A stretch of DNA of 59,003 bases from Candidatus Bipolaricaulota bacterium (GCA_026390345.1 JAPLGD010000046.1:1-59003); one strand, 5' to 3'; positions 9,346 through 18,528 are shown, counted from the first letter of the stretch. The notes: generated by a model from the letters alone, not told the origin. Translations and numbers: made by a program.

Positions 9346-10146
9346 GTGGATAGCACGACGCTGATTGCGGTGTTGGTCGGGGCGCTTGTCGCGGGCCTGG
9401 CCCTTCTTTTCCTCGTGGGAGCACCGTCGGATGAGACCGCGGTGGCGCAGCCGGAGGTTTCCGAAACGGCGGCGGCATCTACGGCTGGGACGTACTGGCA
9501 ACCCGTGTCGACCTCTACGCCTGCGTCGTCTCCCGTGAATGCGCCGACGTTCGCGGCTCCGACGGCCGTCTCCTCAGCCTACCTTGTCGGCTACGAACCG
9601 TCCGGCCCCTGCCCCGCGTGCATGGCCTCGTCGGCGCAATCGAAGACGCCGATTTCAGCCGCCGTCTTCGCACCGGCGACCCCCGCGCTCGTCGGCGGAT
9701 GCGGCACTCCCATTGCACCGTGCGGCGCGCCCGCTTGCAGCAAGCCGTCCTGCGGAACTCCGTCCTGCGCGGTCAAGCCGTGCGGCTCGCCATCCTGTGG
9801 AATGGCGGTCCCGACCTGCACCACCGGGTGCACCTCGGCGCCCTCTTGCGAGCTTGGCTGCGGAGTTCGCCCGCAGATCAACCGGAACATGCCGCTCTGC
9901 GTCGACGAGTGCTCGTTCGTCCAGCTGCACGCGTCCGTGCCTCAGCCCGTGTGCCGGAGCATGCACTTCGAGTGGTCTGCGACGAAGGGCTACTTCCTCG
10001 ATCCCACGGCCGGCGACCCCGTCTACTTCGCCCCAACGACGTACTTCCCGGGCGGCGAAGAGGTCTGGGTCACGCTGACCTTGACCGACGCGCAGGGGCT
10101 TCGCTACACCGATCAGGTCGAACTCCACGTGAACAACGTCCGCTAG
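9346..10146 (+). CDS. Membrane-anchored Cys-rich protein with a C-terminal PKD-like domain
   Basis: A 266-residue protein of unknown function. Residues about 5-25 form one hydrophobic helix (LIAVLVGALVAGLALLFLV) without a lipobox or obvious signal-peptidase site, so a signal anchor is likely. A Ser/Thr/Ala/Pro-rich linker follows. Next comes a Cys-rich block of short CG-x-P-x-C type repeats such as KPSCGTPSC; there are 16 Cys in all. The last 80 residues resemble a PKD or Ig-like beta sandwich (FEWSATKGYFLDP, VTLTLTDAQG). The start is GTG 9346, 5 bases after GGGAGG; GTG 9340 is the alternative. It has its own promoter. The Cys block may bind metal or form disulfides outside the cell. Confidence 0.7.
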   Translation: MDSTTLIAVLVGALVAGLALLFLVGAPSDETAVAQPEVSETAAASTAGTYWQPVSTSTPASSPVNAPTFAAPTAVSSAYLVGYEPSGPCPACMASSAQSKTPISAAVFAPATPALVGGCGTPIAPCGAPACSKPSCGTPSCAVKPCGSPSCGMAVPTCTTGCTSAPSCELGCGVRPQINRNMPLCVDECSFVQLHASVPQPVCRSMHFEWSATKGYFLDPTAGDPVYFAPTTYFPGGEEVWVTLTLTDAQGLRYTDQVELHVNNVR

Positions 10147-10169
10147 TCCGCAAGCAGCGAGGTTTCCGT

Positions 10170-10790
10170 ATGCGTCTCCGCGCGGTCCTGTTTGACATGG
10201 ACGGAACGGTGTTCGATTCACACCTCGACTGGATCGAGCTTCGTCGTTCGATGGGGCTTCGTCCCGACGGACGCGCCATCATGGCCCAACTCGAGGGAGC
10301 GTCGGAGGCCGAGAGGGCGCGCTGTCTCGCCATCCTTCACGCGGCGGAGCGAAACGGAGCGGAGCGAGGGGAGATCGTCCCCGGAACCTTGGAGCTCCTC
10401 GGCGCCCTGCACGACCTCGGTATCGCCTGCGCCCTGGTCACGAACAACTCCCGAGCCAGCGCCGAGACGGTTCTCGCGAAGCATCCGATGCCCTTCGACC
10501 TCGTGATGACGCGCGACGACGGCGCGATGAAGCCCGACCCCAAGGCGCTGCTTCTTCCCCTTGCCCGTCTCGGAGTGAGCCCTCGCGACGCACTCGCGAT
10601 CGGCGACGCGCACCTCGACGCCCTCGCCGCTCACGAGGCAGGAATCGCGGAAATCCTCCTCGTCCGCCTGCCGGAGTGGATGCGGGCTCTCATCCCTCCC
10701 GACGTGGCGTATCGCGATGCGGTCGATCTCATCCAGGCGCGCGAGATCATCGAATCCCTGATCTCGGAGCGTCCTCTTCAGGCTTGCTAG
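10170..10790 (+). CDS. HAD-superfamily hydrolase, phosphoglycolate-phosphatase-like
   Basis: A 206-residue HAD phosphatase with a small helical cap. Motif I is LFDMDGTVFDS (nucleophile and acid Asp), motif II LVTNNS, motif III Lys in MKPDPKALL, and motif IV IGDAHLDALAA. This pattern fits phosphoglycolate phosphatase or Gph-like enzymes, but many HADs with other phosphate substrates share it. The ATG at 10170 follows the Cys-rich gene by 23 bases, so the two may be co-transcribed. Its TAG overlaps the convergent cysS stop in the palindrome CTAG. Confidence 0.85.
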   Translation: MRLRAVLFDMDGTVFDSHLDWIELRRSMGLRPDGRAIMAQLEGASEAERARCLAILHAAERNGAERGEIVPGTLELLGALHDLGIACALVTNNSRASAETVLAKHPMPFDLVMTRDDGAMKPDPKALLLPLARLGVSPRDALAIGDAHLDALAAHEAGIAEILLVRLPEWMRALIPPDVAYRDAVDLIQAREIIESLISERPLQAC

Positions 10791-12205
10791 GGGGCGTTCT
10801 TCGTCCAGATCGTCCCTTGCGGGGAGTCCTTGAGCACGATGCCGACCTCCGCCAAGCGATCGCGGATTCGGTCACCTAGGGCGAATTCCTTCCGACGCCG
10901 CAGCTCGCCGCGCAACTCGACCAGGAGGTCCATGAGCTCCGCCTCGCAGCCACGGTCGGCGGCGGCCTGTCGCTGAAAGAGGCCGAGGGGACAGCCGAGT
11001 TCGCGCACGAGCGCCGCGGCTTCGCGCAAGGCCCGCCGGTCTTCGCCGGTCGCCTCGGCGCGGAACCGGTTGATCTCATTCACCAACTCCTGGATGACGC
11101 CCAGTCCGCCGACGGTGTTGAAGTCGTCGTCCATGACCTCGACGTACCGATCGCGGAACTTTGCAAGCTTCCTGACGAAGTCGCGCCCGCCCGTCCCCGG
11201 CGGACCGTCGTCGCCGCGCAACTCGGAGTCCGCATCCTCCAACAGGCGGCGAACTCGGGCCACGGCGGCGGCGGCGGCGTCCAAACCCTCGTCCGAGAAG
11301 TCGAGCGGCTTGCGGTAGTGGCGGGAGAGGTAGAAGTACCAGACCGTCTCGGCCTCGTGCTTCTCCAGGATCTCGTAGGCGTAGCGGAAGTTGCCGAGCG
11401 ACTTGTGCATCTCCTGCTCGCCCATGTGCAGCATGCCGTTGTGCATCCAGAATCGGAAGAACGGCTTGTCGCTCGTCACCCGGGCCTGTGCGATCTCGTT
11501 CTCGTGGTGCGGGAAGATGAGGTCGTTCCCGCCGGCGTGGATGTCGAGACGCTCGCCGAGGTGCTTGCGCGACATGACGACGCACTCGGTATGCCAACCG
11601 GGCCTGCCGCGGCCCCACGGCGAGGGCCAATCGGGCTCGCCCGGCTTCGCCGCCTTCCAGAGCGTGAAGTCGAGCGCGTTCTCCTTCCGATCGGACACCT
11701 CGACGCGCGACCCGGCTTCCTGCTCGTCGAGACTTCTCCCGGATAGCCGGCCGTAGCCTTCGACGGACGACACGCGGAAGTAGACATCGCCGTCGCGCAC
11801 GTAGGCGGACCCGTTGTCGACCATGCGCGCGATCAGCTCCACCATCTCGCCGATGTGTTCCGTCGCCCGCGGGCTCGCCGACGGGCGCTCGACGCCGAGA
11901 GCGTCCTGAAGGGCGAAGTAGGCGTCTGTGTACGTCCTTGCGAGAGCCTCGACCGACTGCCCCGTCTCGGCCGCTCGGTTGATCAGCTTATCATCGACGT
12001 CGGTCACGTTCTGAACGTAGACGACGCGCCACCCGTGGAACGCCTCCAGGTACCGCCGGAGGGCATTGAAGACCAGCACCGGCCGCACGTTGCCGATGTG
12101 CAGGTGGTCGTAAACCGTGGGGCCACAGACGTACATCCCCACGGTGCTGCCGTCGGACGGAACGAACTCTTCGAGGCTCTTCGTCAGGGTGTTGTACAGT
12201 CGCAT
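10787..12205 (-). CDS. cysS: Cysteinyl-tRNA synthetase
   Basis: A 472-residue class Ia synthetase that charges tRNA-Cys. Visible features are YVCGPTVYDHLHIGN (Zn ligand Cys27 and the HIGH-type motif at 36-39), HTECVVMS (second Zn Cys), HAGGNDLIFPHHENEIAQ (Zn His and family signature), and EMHKSLGNF near residue 265. The last replaces the usual KMSKS signature with EMHKS, keeping the catalytic second Lys. A helical anticodon-binding tail follows. The start is the ATG at 12205, after AAGGAGG. A TATAAT box lies on the reverse strand at 12226-12231. The stop overlaps the convergent HAD gene. Confidence 0.96.
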   Translation of the reverse strand: MRLYNTLTKSLEEFVPSDGSTVGMYVCGPTVYDHLHIGNVRPVLVFNALRRYLEAFHGWRVVYVQNVTDVDDKLINRAAETGQSVEALARTYTDAYFALQDALGVERPSASPRATEHIGEMVELIARMVDNGSAYVRDGDVYFRVSSVEGYGRLSGRSLDEQEAGSRVEVSDRKENALDFTLWKAAKPGEPDWPSPWGRGRPGWHTECVVMSRKHLGERLDIHAGGNDLIFPHHENEIAQARVTSDKPFFRFWMHNGMLHMGEQEMHKSLGNFRYAYEILEKHEAETVWYFYLSRHYRKPLDFSDEGLDAAAAAVARVRRLLEDADSELRGDDGPPGTGGRDFVRKLAKFRDRYVEVMDDDFNTVGGLGVIQELVNEINRFRAEATGEDRRALREAAALVRELGCPLGLFQRQAAADRGCEAELMDLLVELRGELRRRKEFALGDRIRDRLAEVGIVLKDSPQGTIWTKNAP

Positions 12206-12225
12206 GCCCCACCTCCTTGTCGTCG

Positions 12226-12231
12226 ATTATA
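12226..12231 (-). promoter_or_regulatory. Perfect -10 box upstream of cysS
   Basis: TATAAT on the reverse strand lies 20 bases before the cysS start and just upstream of its AAGGAGG ribosome site. No convincing -35 hexamer is present 16-18 bases further upstream, so this is a -10-only call. Confidence 0.4.
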
Positions 12232-12266
12232 GGAGCCGTCGCGTGTTCCCACCACGCCGCGCTCTG

Positions 12267-13334
12267 CTATCGTCGCTCCGCGCGGACGAGATAGCGCGAC
12301 AGCACAGGCAGGAGGACCACACCGAGACCGAGGAGCGCGGCATTGATCGCCCAAAACCGTGCCGGAGACATGTCCACAACGCCAGTCGCGTAGCGCATGG
12401 CGTCCGCCATGTACTGCAGGGGCGTCGCGGCGCTGATGGCGCGGAGGAACCCAGGCATGATCTCCACCGGGAAGTAGATTCCCGACACGAACATCATGAC
12501 CATCGAAAGGACGTTGGCCAGGTTCGCGGCGCTCGAAGGCTGGCGGACGACGAGGGCGATGAGAGTTCCCATTCCCATCGATCCGATGGTCGCCGCGGCC
12601 ACGGACACGACGTATCGCAGCCAGTCGACGTGCAGCTCGACGCGGAATACCAGGATGGCGACCCACAGCGTGATGAGGGTGGACGCGAACACCACAACCA
12701 GGCGGGAGGCCACGACAGCCGCGACCAGACTCGCTGGCCGCATCGGGGTCACGATGAACCGATCAAGCAGCCTGCGGCGCTTCATGGACGTGATATGCCC
12801 GGCGACGGCGAAGAGACCTGCAGAGAGCACAGAGAACGCGACGATTCCCGGAACGACGCGGGTCAGCCAGTCGGCGTTCCCGCCACCCCCCTCCACGACC
12901 TGTTCCACCGCCACGAGGGGCTCTCGCCCCTGGACCGCTAGTTCGAACCGTGAGGCAATCCCGCGCGCCAACTCCTTGTAGGCAGAATTCTCTTGCGCTC
13001 GCCGCACATCCACGACGGTCGTGAGGATCGTCCCGTCCCACATGAGGCCGAAGTCGACATCCCCCGCCGCCACGTCGGCTTCCAGCGCGGGTGATGTGGT
13101 GTACTCGGTTGTGCGAAGACCTCTGACCTCCGCGATCACGTCCCTCAGGCGTTCGCCTCCCCCTCCCTGCACCACGAGGCCCAGGCGGCTTCCCTCCGCG
13201 GACCCCATTCCACCCATCATTGCACCGAAGATGAGGATGAACAGCAGCGGGAAGAAGAACGTGAACGTGAGCGACGTCTTGTCGCGAGCGAGAATTCGAA
13301 GCTCCGCGGCCAGTAGAGCGCGCAACGCGGTCAT
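12267..13334 (-). CDS. ABC-2 type exporter permease
   Basis: A 355-residue ABC-2 permease with the YhgE/NatB-like layout. One N-terminal transmembrane helix (FTFFFPLLFILIFGAMM) is followed by an extracytoplasmic domain of about 140 residues, then five helices. The segment FVSGIYFPVEIMPGFLRAISAATPLQYMADAMR is the typical penultimate ABC-2 motif region. I chose the ATG at 13334, which forms an ATGA overlap with the upstream permease stop; the frame is open to 13754 but inside that gene. With the previous permease and ATPase it forms a three-gene exporter. The substrate is not deducible (multidrug, Na+ or lipid-linked cargo). Confidence 0.88.
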   Translation of the reverse strand: MTALRALLAAELRILARDKTSLTFTFFFPLLFILIFGAMMGGMGSAEGSRLGLVVQGGGGERLRDVIAEVRGLRTTEYTTSPALEADVAAGDVDFGLMWDGTILTTVVDVRRAQENSAYKELARGIASRFELAVQGREPLVAVEQVVEGGGGNADWLTRVVPGIVAFSVLSAGLFAVAGHITSMKRRRLLDRFIVTPMRPASLVAAVVASRLVVVFASTLITLWVAILVFRVELHVDWLRYVVSVAAATIGSMGMGTLIALVVRQPSSAANLANVLSMVMMFVSGIYFPVEIMPGFLRAISAATPLQYMADAMRYATGVVDMSPARFWAINAALLGLGVVLLPVLSRYLVRAERR

Positions 13335-14545
13335 CGCTCCACATCCCAGCGCAGCCGGAACACCGCTACCACAATGCACAACGCAATCCAGGCCACGGGA
13401 ACAGCGATCGTCGCGGCCGTCGGCAAGACGCCCGCCCCCGTGCCTGTGCTCGCCCGCAGTCCGTCGGCAAGGTACGTCACCGGGTTCGCGAGCATCACCG
13501 CGCGGAGCGCTACGGGAAGCTCGCCGATCGGAAAGAAGAGCCCGCCGAGGAACATCATCGGCATGTTGGCGATGTTCGCGATCGCCATGCCGGCATTCGC
13601 TGTGCGGGCAAGAGCGGCAACGAGGAACCCGAGAGCGAGGAACGTCACGACCGCGAGGATCAGGTAGAGAAGGGGGAGCGGCCGAAGCAGGTCGACGCGT
13701 GCGCCGAAGGCAAAGCGCCCGAGGAGAACCACGCACGCAAACTGGAGCACGCACAGACCCAAGTGACCCAGCGCAAACCCGGCGAAGTACCGGGGCACGT
13801 TGAGTGGGGTCACCCAGTACGCCCGCAGGATCCGCTGCTCCCGTCCGAACAGGATCGTGCCCGGCACGCTGAACAGGCCCGCCGTGAAGAATCCCATGAT
13901 GACGATCCCGGGAAGGAGGAAGTCGACGTACCGAAACCCTCCGCCTTGGCTTCCGACTCCGCGCTCCTCGAGCACGAGAGCGCGACTGGAATCGAAGAGC
14001 CCGAGCTTCGTCAGGATTTCGCGGTCGACGCTCACGAACACCTGATCCAGGATGGAGACGACGAGGTCGGACGACGTCCGGCCGGCGCTCGTGTGGACAA
14101 CCAGTTTCGACGTGGCGTTCTCCTCGGGGGCGAGCGCGGCGCGAGCCACCGAGGCGCTGAATCCTTCTGGGATGAGGACGACCGCAGCACGATTTCCGAC
14201 CCGCAAGGCCGCTAGCTCGCTCTCCACGTACGCGGGCACGTCCGCCCCCTGCTCAGGGACGTGCAACGCAAACAAAGGGTCCTGGCCCTCGCCTCGCGGC
14301 TCGCCCAAGCGACGGAAGACCTCAACGATTCCAGCCGAGAAGTCGGCCGTCCCCGCCACCGGGCGGTCGAGGTTGACGAGCGTAACGTCGAACGTCATCT
14401 CGTCCACCTCAGTTCCGACGTTCGAGAAGATGAGCGCCAGGAGGGTGAGAAGGAAGAGGGGAAAGGCGAGGAACCAGAACAGGGTGATTCGCTCGCGCAG
14501 CGCGGTGGCAAGCTGAGCACGGGCCACCGAGAGGATGCTTCTCAT
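13331..14545 (-). CDS. ABC-2 type exporter permease (first of two)
   Basis: A 404-residue homologue of the next permease. It has an N-terminal helix (ITLFWFLAFPLFLLTLLALIF), a large periplasmic or extracellular domain of about 190 residues, and a five-helix C-terminal bundle containing MFLGGLFFPIGELPVALRAV. The start is the ATG at 14545, overlapping the ATPase stop as ATGA. Two different permeases plus one ATPase suggest a heteromeric membrane channel. The large outer domain is typical of DrrB/YhiH/NatB-like exporters. Confidence 0.88.
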   Translation of the reverse strand: MRSILSVARAQLATALRERITLFWFLAFPLFLLTLLALIFSNVGTEVDEMTFDVTLVNLDRPVAGTADFSAGIVEVFRRLGEPRGEGQDPLFALHVPEQGADVPAYVESELAALRVGNRAAVVLIPEGFSASVARAALAPEENATSKLVVHTSAGRTSSDLVVSILDQVFVSVDREILTKLGLFDSSRALVLEERGVGSQGGGFRYVDFLLPGIVIMGFFTAGLFSVPGTILFGREQRILRAYWVTPLNVPRYFAGFALGHLGLCVLQFACVVLLGRFAFGARVDLLRPLPLLYLILAVVTFLALGFLVAALARTANAGMAIANIANMPMMFLGGLFFPIGELPVALRAVMLANPVTYLADGLRASTGTGAGVLPTAATIAVPVAWIALCIVVAVFRLRWDVER

Positions 14546-15462
14546 TCCCGAAGCCTCCGGCCGGTCATCGAGAGGAAGACGTCCTCTAAGTTCGGCTGAC
14601 GCACGGTCATCCCCGCGAGCGGGCTCGCCGCGGCCGCCGACCATTCGAGCAGCCGCGCCATGGTCGCCACCAGGTCCCCCGTCTCGACGAGGATGAGGTC
14701 CCCATCCCTGCGGACTGCCTTGCAGGCGGGTCCAAGGAACTCCGGAGATGGCGCGACGCCCGCCTGGGCAACGAACTCAATAAGCGTCTCGCGACCCAGT
14801 TGCGCCGCCAGCTCACGCGGAGAGCCTTGCGCAATGAGGCGTCCGTGGTCCATGATGCACACCAGGTGGGACAGGCTCTCCGCTTCCTCCATGTAGTGCG
14901 TCGTCAGGATGATCGTCTTCCCGGCGTCGGTTAGGCCGGTCACAAGCGACCAGATGTTGCGGCGCGCTTGCGGGTCGAGGCCCGTGGTCGGCTCGTCGAG
15001 GAAGATGAGGTCGGGGTCGTTGATGAGCGCCACGCCGAGAGCCAGGCGCTGGCGCTGTCCGCCCGAGAGAGTCTTCACGTAGGCGTTCGCCTTCTCCTCG
15101 AGTGACACCTCGCGCAGGACCTCGCTCGGCGACCGCGGAGAGTGGAAGAAGGACGCGAACAAGCGCAAGACCTCCTTCACTCGCAAGTACGGCTCGAAGT
15201 TGCCCTCTTGCAGAAGGACGCCCATCCGCTCCTTGATCGTACGGTCAATCCGCCGAACGCGTTGTCCGAGAACCTCGATCTCGCCTTCGTCCGCATCGCG
15301 GATCCCTTCAAGGATTTCGAGCGTCGTCGTCTTGCCGGCCCCGTTCGGACCAAGCAGCGTGAAGACGTGGGCCGCCGGGACGACAAAGGTGACTCCGTCC
15401 ACGGCATGGACCTCGCCGTAGCTCTTGCGGAGATTCGTCACCCGCACCGCTGCCTGATCCAT
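14542..15462 (-). CDS. ABC-2 exporter ATP-binding protein
   Basis: A 306-residue ATPase of the CcmA/NatA/DrrA type. Motifs are Walker A LLGPNGAGKTTT, Q-loop LLQEGNF, signature [12 protein letters not shown], Walker B LIFLDEPTTGLDP and the H-loop TTHYMEEAE. A C-terminal extension of about 90 residues is typical of the DrrA subgroup. The start is the ATG at 15462 with GAGGTGG upstream; the frame is open to 15576 without a ribosome site. It is the first gene of the three-gene exporter and provides the energy for both permeases. Confidence 0.93.
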   Translation of the reverse strand: MDQAAVRVTNLRKSYGEVHAVDGVTFVVPAAHVFTLLGPNGAGKTTTLEILEGIRDADEGEIEVLGQRVRRIDRTIKERMGVLLQEGNFEPYLRVKEVLRLFASFFHSPRSPSEVLREVSLEEKANAYVKTLSGGQRQRLALGVALINDPDLIFLDEPTTGLDPQARRNIWSLVTGLTDAGKTIILTTHYMEEAESLSHLVCIMDHGRLIAQGSPRELAAQLGRETLIEFVAQAGVAPSPEFLGPACKAVRRDGDLILVETGDLVATMARLLEWSAAAASPLAGMTVRQPNLEDVFLSMTGRRLRE

Positions 15463-15512
15463 GCCAACCACCTCGAGGGTCAATCCTACCGCGCTCCTGC
15501 CCGACGAGTACC

Positions 15513-16325
15513 CTACCCAACTCCAGCGACCCGCCAGGCTCCCAATGCCACGGCGGCAAGGTCGTCGGCCACCCACGTCGGCCGCACGGTCGAGCCAGCG
15601 AGATCGGGCTCACGGCTGACTCCGGAGAGGACGAGGGCCGTGTCCATCCCCGCCGCGCACCCACCGACGATGTCGGTCTCAAGACGGTCGCCGATGACGA
15701 GGACTCGCTCCTTCGGCGTTCCGAGTTCCTCGAGGGCAATCGCAAACGCCAACGGTGACGGCTTGCCGATCACCGCGTCCGGCTCGTATCCCATCCCGCG
15801 CAGGGCCCCGACGATGGCTCCGGCCCCGGGGACGAGGCCGTCCGTCGTCGGGAACGTGGCATCCTCGTTCGTGACGAGAAGGCGCGCCCCGGCGAGCAGC
15901 GCCTGCAGGGCCTGGGAGAGCTTGGCGTACTCGAATCTGCGATCCATCCCCACGACGACCCAGTCGGCGTCCACGGGCCTTTCGGCCAGGCAATGCCCCG
16001 CCGCCACCAGCTCGGTGCGCAGGCCCTCTTCGCCGAGAACCCAGACTCGCGCGGCGCCGGAGACGTCGCGAAGGTAGCGAGCAGCCAGGTACGACGTCGC
16101 GAAGATGTCTGCCGCGGAGATCCGAAACCCGAGAGACGTGAGGTGAGCCGACAGTTCGCTCCTCGACCGCGTCGAGTTGTTCGTCAGGAGCACGGCACGA
16201 CCTCGTGCTTGAAGCGCCTGGAGGCCTTCCACCGCTCCGGGAAGAGGCTGGGAACCCCGGGTCAGGACGCCGTCGACATCGACGAGGAAGGCTTCGTACG
16301 ACCGGCCGTTCTTCGCGCTCGCCAT
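15513..16325 (-). CDS. HAD-IIA family sugar-phosphatase (NagD-like)
   Basis: A 270-residue HAD hydrolase with a large C2 cap. Motif I is FLVDVDGVLTRG, motif II LLTNNSTRSR, motif III Lys in VIGKPSPLAF, and motif IV VLVIGDRLETDIVGG. These are the signatures of the NagD/4-nitrophenylphosphatase/PNPase group (class IIA), which includes UMP and phosphoglycolate phosphatases; the substrate stays open. It lies 50 bases upstream of the ABC-2 operon on the same strand and 52 bases downstream of the PKD lipoprotein stop. Confidence 0.88.
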   Translation of the reverse strand: MASAKNGRSYEAFLVDVDGVLTRGSQPLPGAVEGLQALQARGRAVLLTNNSTRSRSELSAHLTSLGFRISAADIFATSYLAARYLRDVSGAARVWVLGEEGLRTELVAAGHCLAERPVDADWVVVGMDRRFEYAKLSQALQALLAGARLLVTNEDATFPTTDGLVPGAGAIVGALRGMGYEPDAVIGKPSPLAFAIALEELGTPKERVLVIGDRLETDIVGGCAAGMDTALVLSGVSREPDLAGSTVRPTWVADDLAAVALGAWRVAGVG

Positions 16326-16377
16326 GATGCGGAAACGGTATCCGACGGTCGCCTTCCGTTCACGGCGTTGACTCGCC

Positions 16378-17328
16378 CTACTCTTCCACGGTCGCGCTCA
16401 TCGCCCCGTAGTAGGTCGAGCAGCCGTCCGTCTCGCTTTCGTCCCCGACGATAATCCACCAGGATCCGCCCGCCGACAGATCGGCCCCAACGTCCCCCGT
16501 GTAGCGAACCTCGCCGTCCACGGCCAACGTGCACGCGTCGGCCGAGTAGGAGAGGACGTACGTATACCACTGGTACACCGCAGGCTTGAACGACACGGGG
16601 AGGATCGCGTCGGAGCCGTCTCCGGACGGCTCGTGAATGGTGGCTCCGTCCGACGTACCCGAGTAAACGAAGTACGGAAGTCCCGCAGCCGGGAGGTCGA
16701 ATCGAGAACGCCCGGGTGCGATGACGAACCCGTACCCCGCGTGGCTCTTGGTCGTCATCACCTCAAACGAGAACACGAGCTTCTGCCCGACACGAAGCGG
16801 AGGAATCGCAACGGCGGCGCCGCGGCGATGAAACCGATCGGTTGCGCTGTGGATGTAGAGGCAGTACCCCACGCCGTCCGACGACAGGTAGTCGATCCCC
16901 CCCTCTTCCTCGATGGCCGAGGTCGGGTCGAGGGCCCACCGTCCCAGGGCGGCAACGCCGTCGGAGAAGTCCTCCGCGAAGAGCCGTGTCCCGGTCCGCG
17001 CATAGACAGTCAGCTCCCGTGAGACCGTATCGGTGCGCCCCTCTCCGTCCGTCACCGTGAGGGTGATCGGGTACACCCCGGGGGCCGCAAAGCTGCTTGT
17101 GATCTGCTCCCCGGACTCTCTGACTCCGCTTCCGAGGGTCCAGGCGTAGTCGACGATGTCTCCGGAGGAGACGGACGCGTCGAGCGCTACGTCCTCTCCT
17201 GCGTACAAGACCACGGGCGAGACGTCGAAGTCGGCTACGGGCGCGGCCGAGAGGAGCGAGCAGCCGTAGAGCAGGCCGCCGCACACCAGTAGGCCGGCAA
17301 GCACGAAGTACCCGCGGCGCTTCCTCAC
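16378..17328 (-). CDS. PKD-domain lipoprotein
   Basis: A 316-residue predicted lipoprotein. A basic, hydrophobic signal sequence ends in a lipobox (LLYGC), with Cys23 as the lipidation site. A PKD domain follows (about 32-110) with VALDASVSSGDIVDYAWTLG and the PGVYPITLTVTDGEG strand. The remaining 200 residues look like a beta-sandwich of laminin-G or concanavalin type (FSFEVMTTKSHAGYGFVIAP, WYTYVLSYSADACTLAVDG), often carbohydrate-binding. There are no catalytic motifs. The GTG start at 17328 overlaps the aminopeptidase stop as GTGA, so the genes are translationally coupled although their roles seem unrelated. Confidence 0.8.
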   Translation of the reverse strand: MRKRRGYFVLAGLLVCGGLLYGCSLLSAAPVADFDVSPVVLYAGEDVALDASVSSGDIVDYAWTLGSGVRESGEQITSSFAAPGVYPITLTVTDGEGRTDTVSRELTVYARTGTRLFAEDFSDGVAALGRWALDPTSAIEEEGGIDYLSSDGVGYCLYIHSATDRFHRRGAAVAIPPLRVGQKLVFSFEVMTTKSHAGYGFVIAPGRSRFDLPAAGLPYFVYSGTSDGATIHEPSGDGSDAILPVSFKPAVYQWYTYVLSYSADACTLAVDGEVRYTGDVGADLSAGGSWWIIVGDESETDGCSTYYGAMSATVEE

Positions 17329-18428
17329 GTGCCCACCTGGATGAGCCGGTCCTTCGGGAATGACGTGATCACTTCGCAGCCTTCGTCAGTGATCACGACG
17401 TCGTCTTCGATCCGTACGCCGCCGACCCCCGGAATGTAGACCCCCGGCTCGATGGTCGTGACCATTCCCCGAGCGAGCGTGTCCTTGCTCTGCGGGGAGA
17501 GCGCGGGCCTCTCGTGGATCTCGAGTCCAATCCCGTGGCCCAGCCCGTGTCCGAATCGATCTCCGTACCCGGCCTTCTTGATCAGGTCGCGAGCTGCGGC
17601 GTCGACCTCGATTCCCGTGGCGCCTGCGCGAGCGACCGCGATCGCGGCGATATTCGCTTGCAGCACGACGTCGTAGATCGCTTGGGCTTGGCCGGAGGGC
17701 TTGCCCACGGACAGGGTTCTCGTGATGTCGGACCGGTAGCCGTTCACGCAAGCCCCGAAGTCGAACAGGAGCAGATCCCCGCGGCGCAACTCGCTCCGCC
17801 CGAGAACCGGGTTGTAGTGGTTGAGCGCGGAGTTCTCGCCGGCCGACACGTTGATGTCGAACGCGATCCCCTCGGATCCCGCCTCGCGCATCAGCCATTC
17901 GAGTCGAAGAGCTACCTGTGCCTCGTCCATCCCCACGCGAATCTCGGGTACCAGTCGAGCCATGGCGTCGTCGGCGAGCCGCGCGGCCTTTCGGAGGCTC
18001 TCGATCTCCGTGGGCGACTTGACGGCGCGCAGGTCGTTCACCAGGTCCGCCTCGGGAACGAGGGTCGGCCCACCGAGCTTGCCGGTCGCGTCAAACCAGT
18101 GCTGCGTGACGCGTTTCGAAACGATCGCGACGCGCTCGAGTCCGAGCCCTTGGAGAACCGACACGATGCCAGCGCCCATCCAGTCACGCTCTTCCTGGAT
18201 ACGGATCTCTGCGGTCTCGCGCCCGACCTGCTCGGTGTAGCGCGAGTCCGTGACGAGAACAGTCTCCTTCGCAGACACGACCAAGGCGCCCTCGCCCGTG
18301 AACCCGCACAAGTACCGCAGGCTCGCGCGATCTGAACCCTCGTAGTTGTAGAGAAGAACGGCCTTCTCGGTGAGCCGCTCGATGAGCGCGCTCCGGCGTG
18401 CCGCGACGTCTTTCGTTTCGTGGGTCAC
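17325..18428 (-). CDS. Xaa-Pro aminopeptidase/dipeptidase, M24B family
   Basis: A 367-residue metallopeptidase that cleaves N-terminal residues preceding proline. It has a creatinase-type N-terminal domain and a pita-bread C-terminal domain. All five metal ligands are present: Asp in LLFDFGACV, Asp in GYRSDITRT, His in GHGLGHGIGLEIHE, Glu in TIEPGVYIPG and Glu in VRIEDDVVIT. The start is the GTG at 18428 with GGAGGG upstream; the open frame extends to 18623 but crosses the promoter. A near-consensus promoter (TTGACA-16-TATAGT) lies at 18529-18556. Its 5' leader of about 95 bases can form a G+C-rich hairpin. Confidence 0.92.
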   Translation of the reverse strand: MTHETKDVAARRSALIERLTEKAVLLYNYEGSDRASLRYLCGFTGEGALVVSAKETVLVTDSRYTEQVGRETAEIRIQEERDWMGAGIVSVLQGLGLERVAIVSKRVTQHWFDATGKLGGPTLVPEADLVNDLRAVKSPTEIESLRKAARLADDAMARLVPEIRVGMDEAQVALRLEWLMREAGSEGIAFDINVSAGENSALNHYNPVLGRSELRRGDLLLFDFGACVNGYRSDITRTLSVGKPSGQAQAIYDVVLQANIAAIAVARAGATGIEVDAAARDLIKKAGYGDRFGHGLGHGIGLEIHERPALSPQSKDTLARGMVTTIEPGVYIPGVGGVRIEDDVVITDEGCEVITSFPKDRLIQVGT

Positions 18429-18528
18429 GTTGCCCTCCGACGTGTGATGGTGTGGCGGTGGCGAGCCGACGAGGCGCTCCCGTTCGGCCCCGAAGGAGCC
18501 GTGCTCGTTCGGCCCCCGATTGCAGAGA

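Noticed and set aside
15142..16077. Forward frame of about 310 codons across the ABC ATPase and HAD genes
   Set aside because: It spans two reverse-strand genes with intact catalytic motifs and carries no motif itself.
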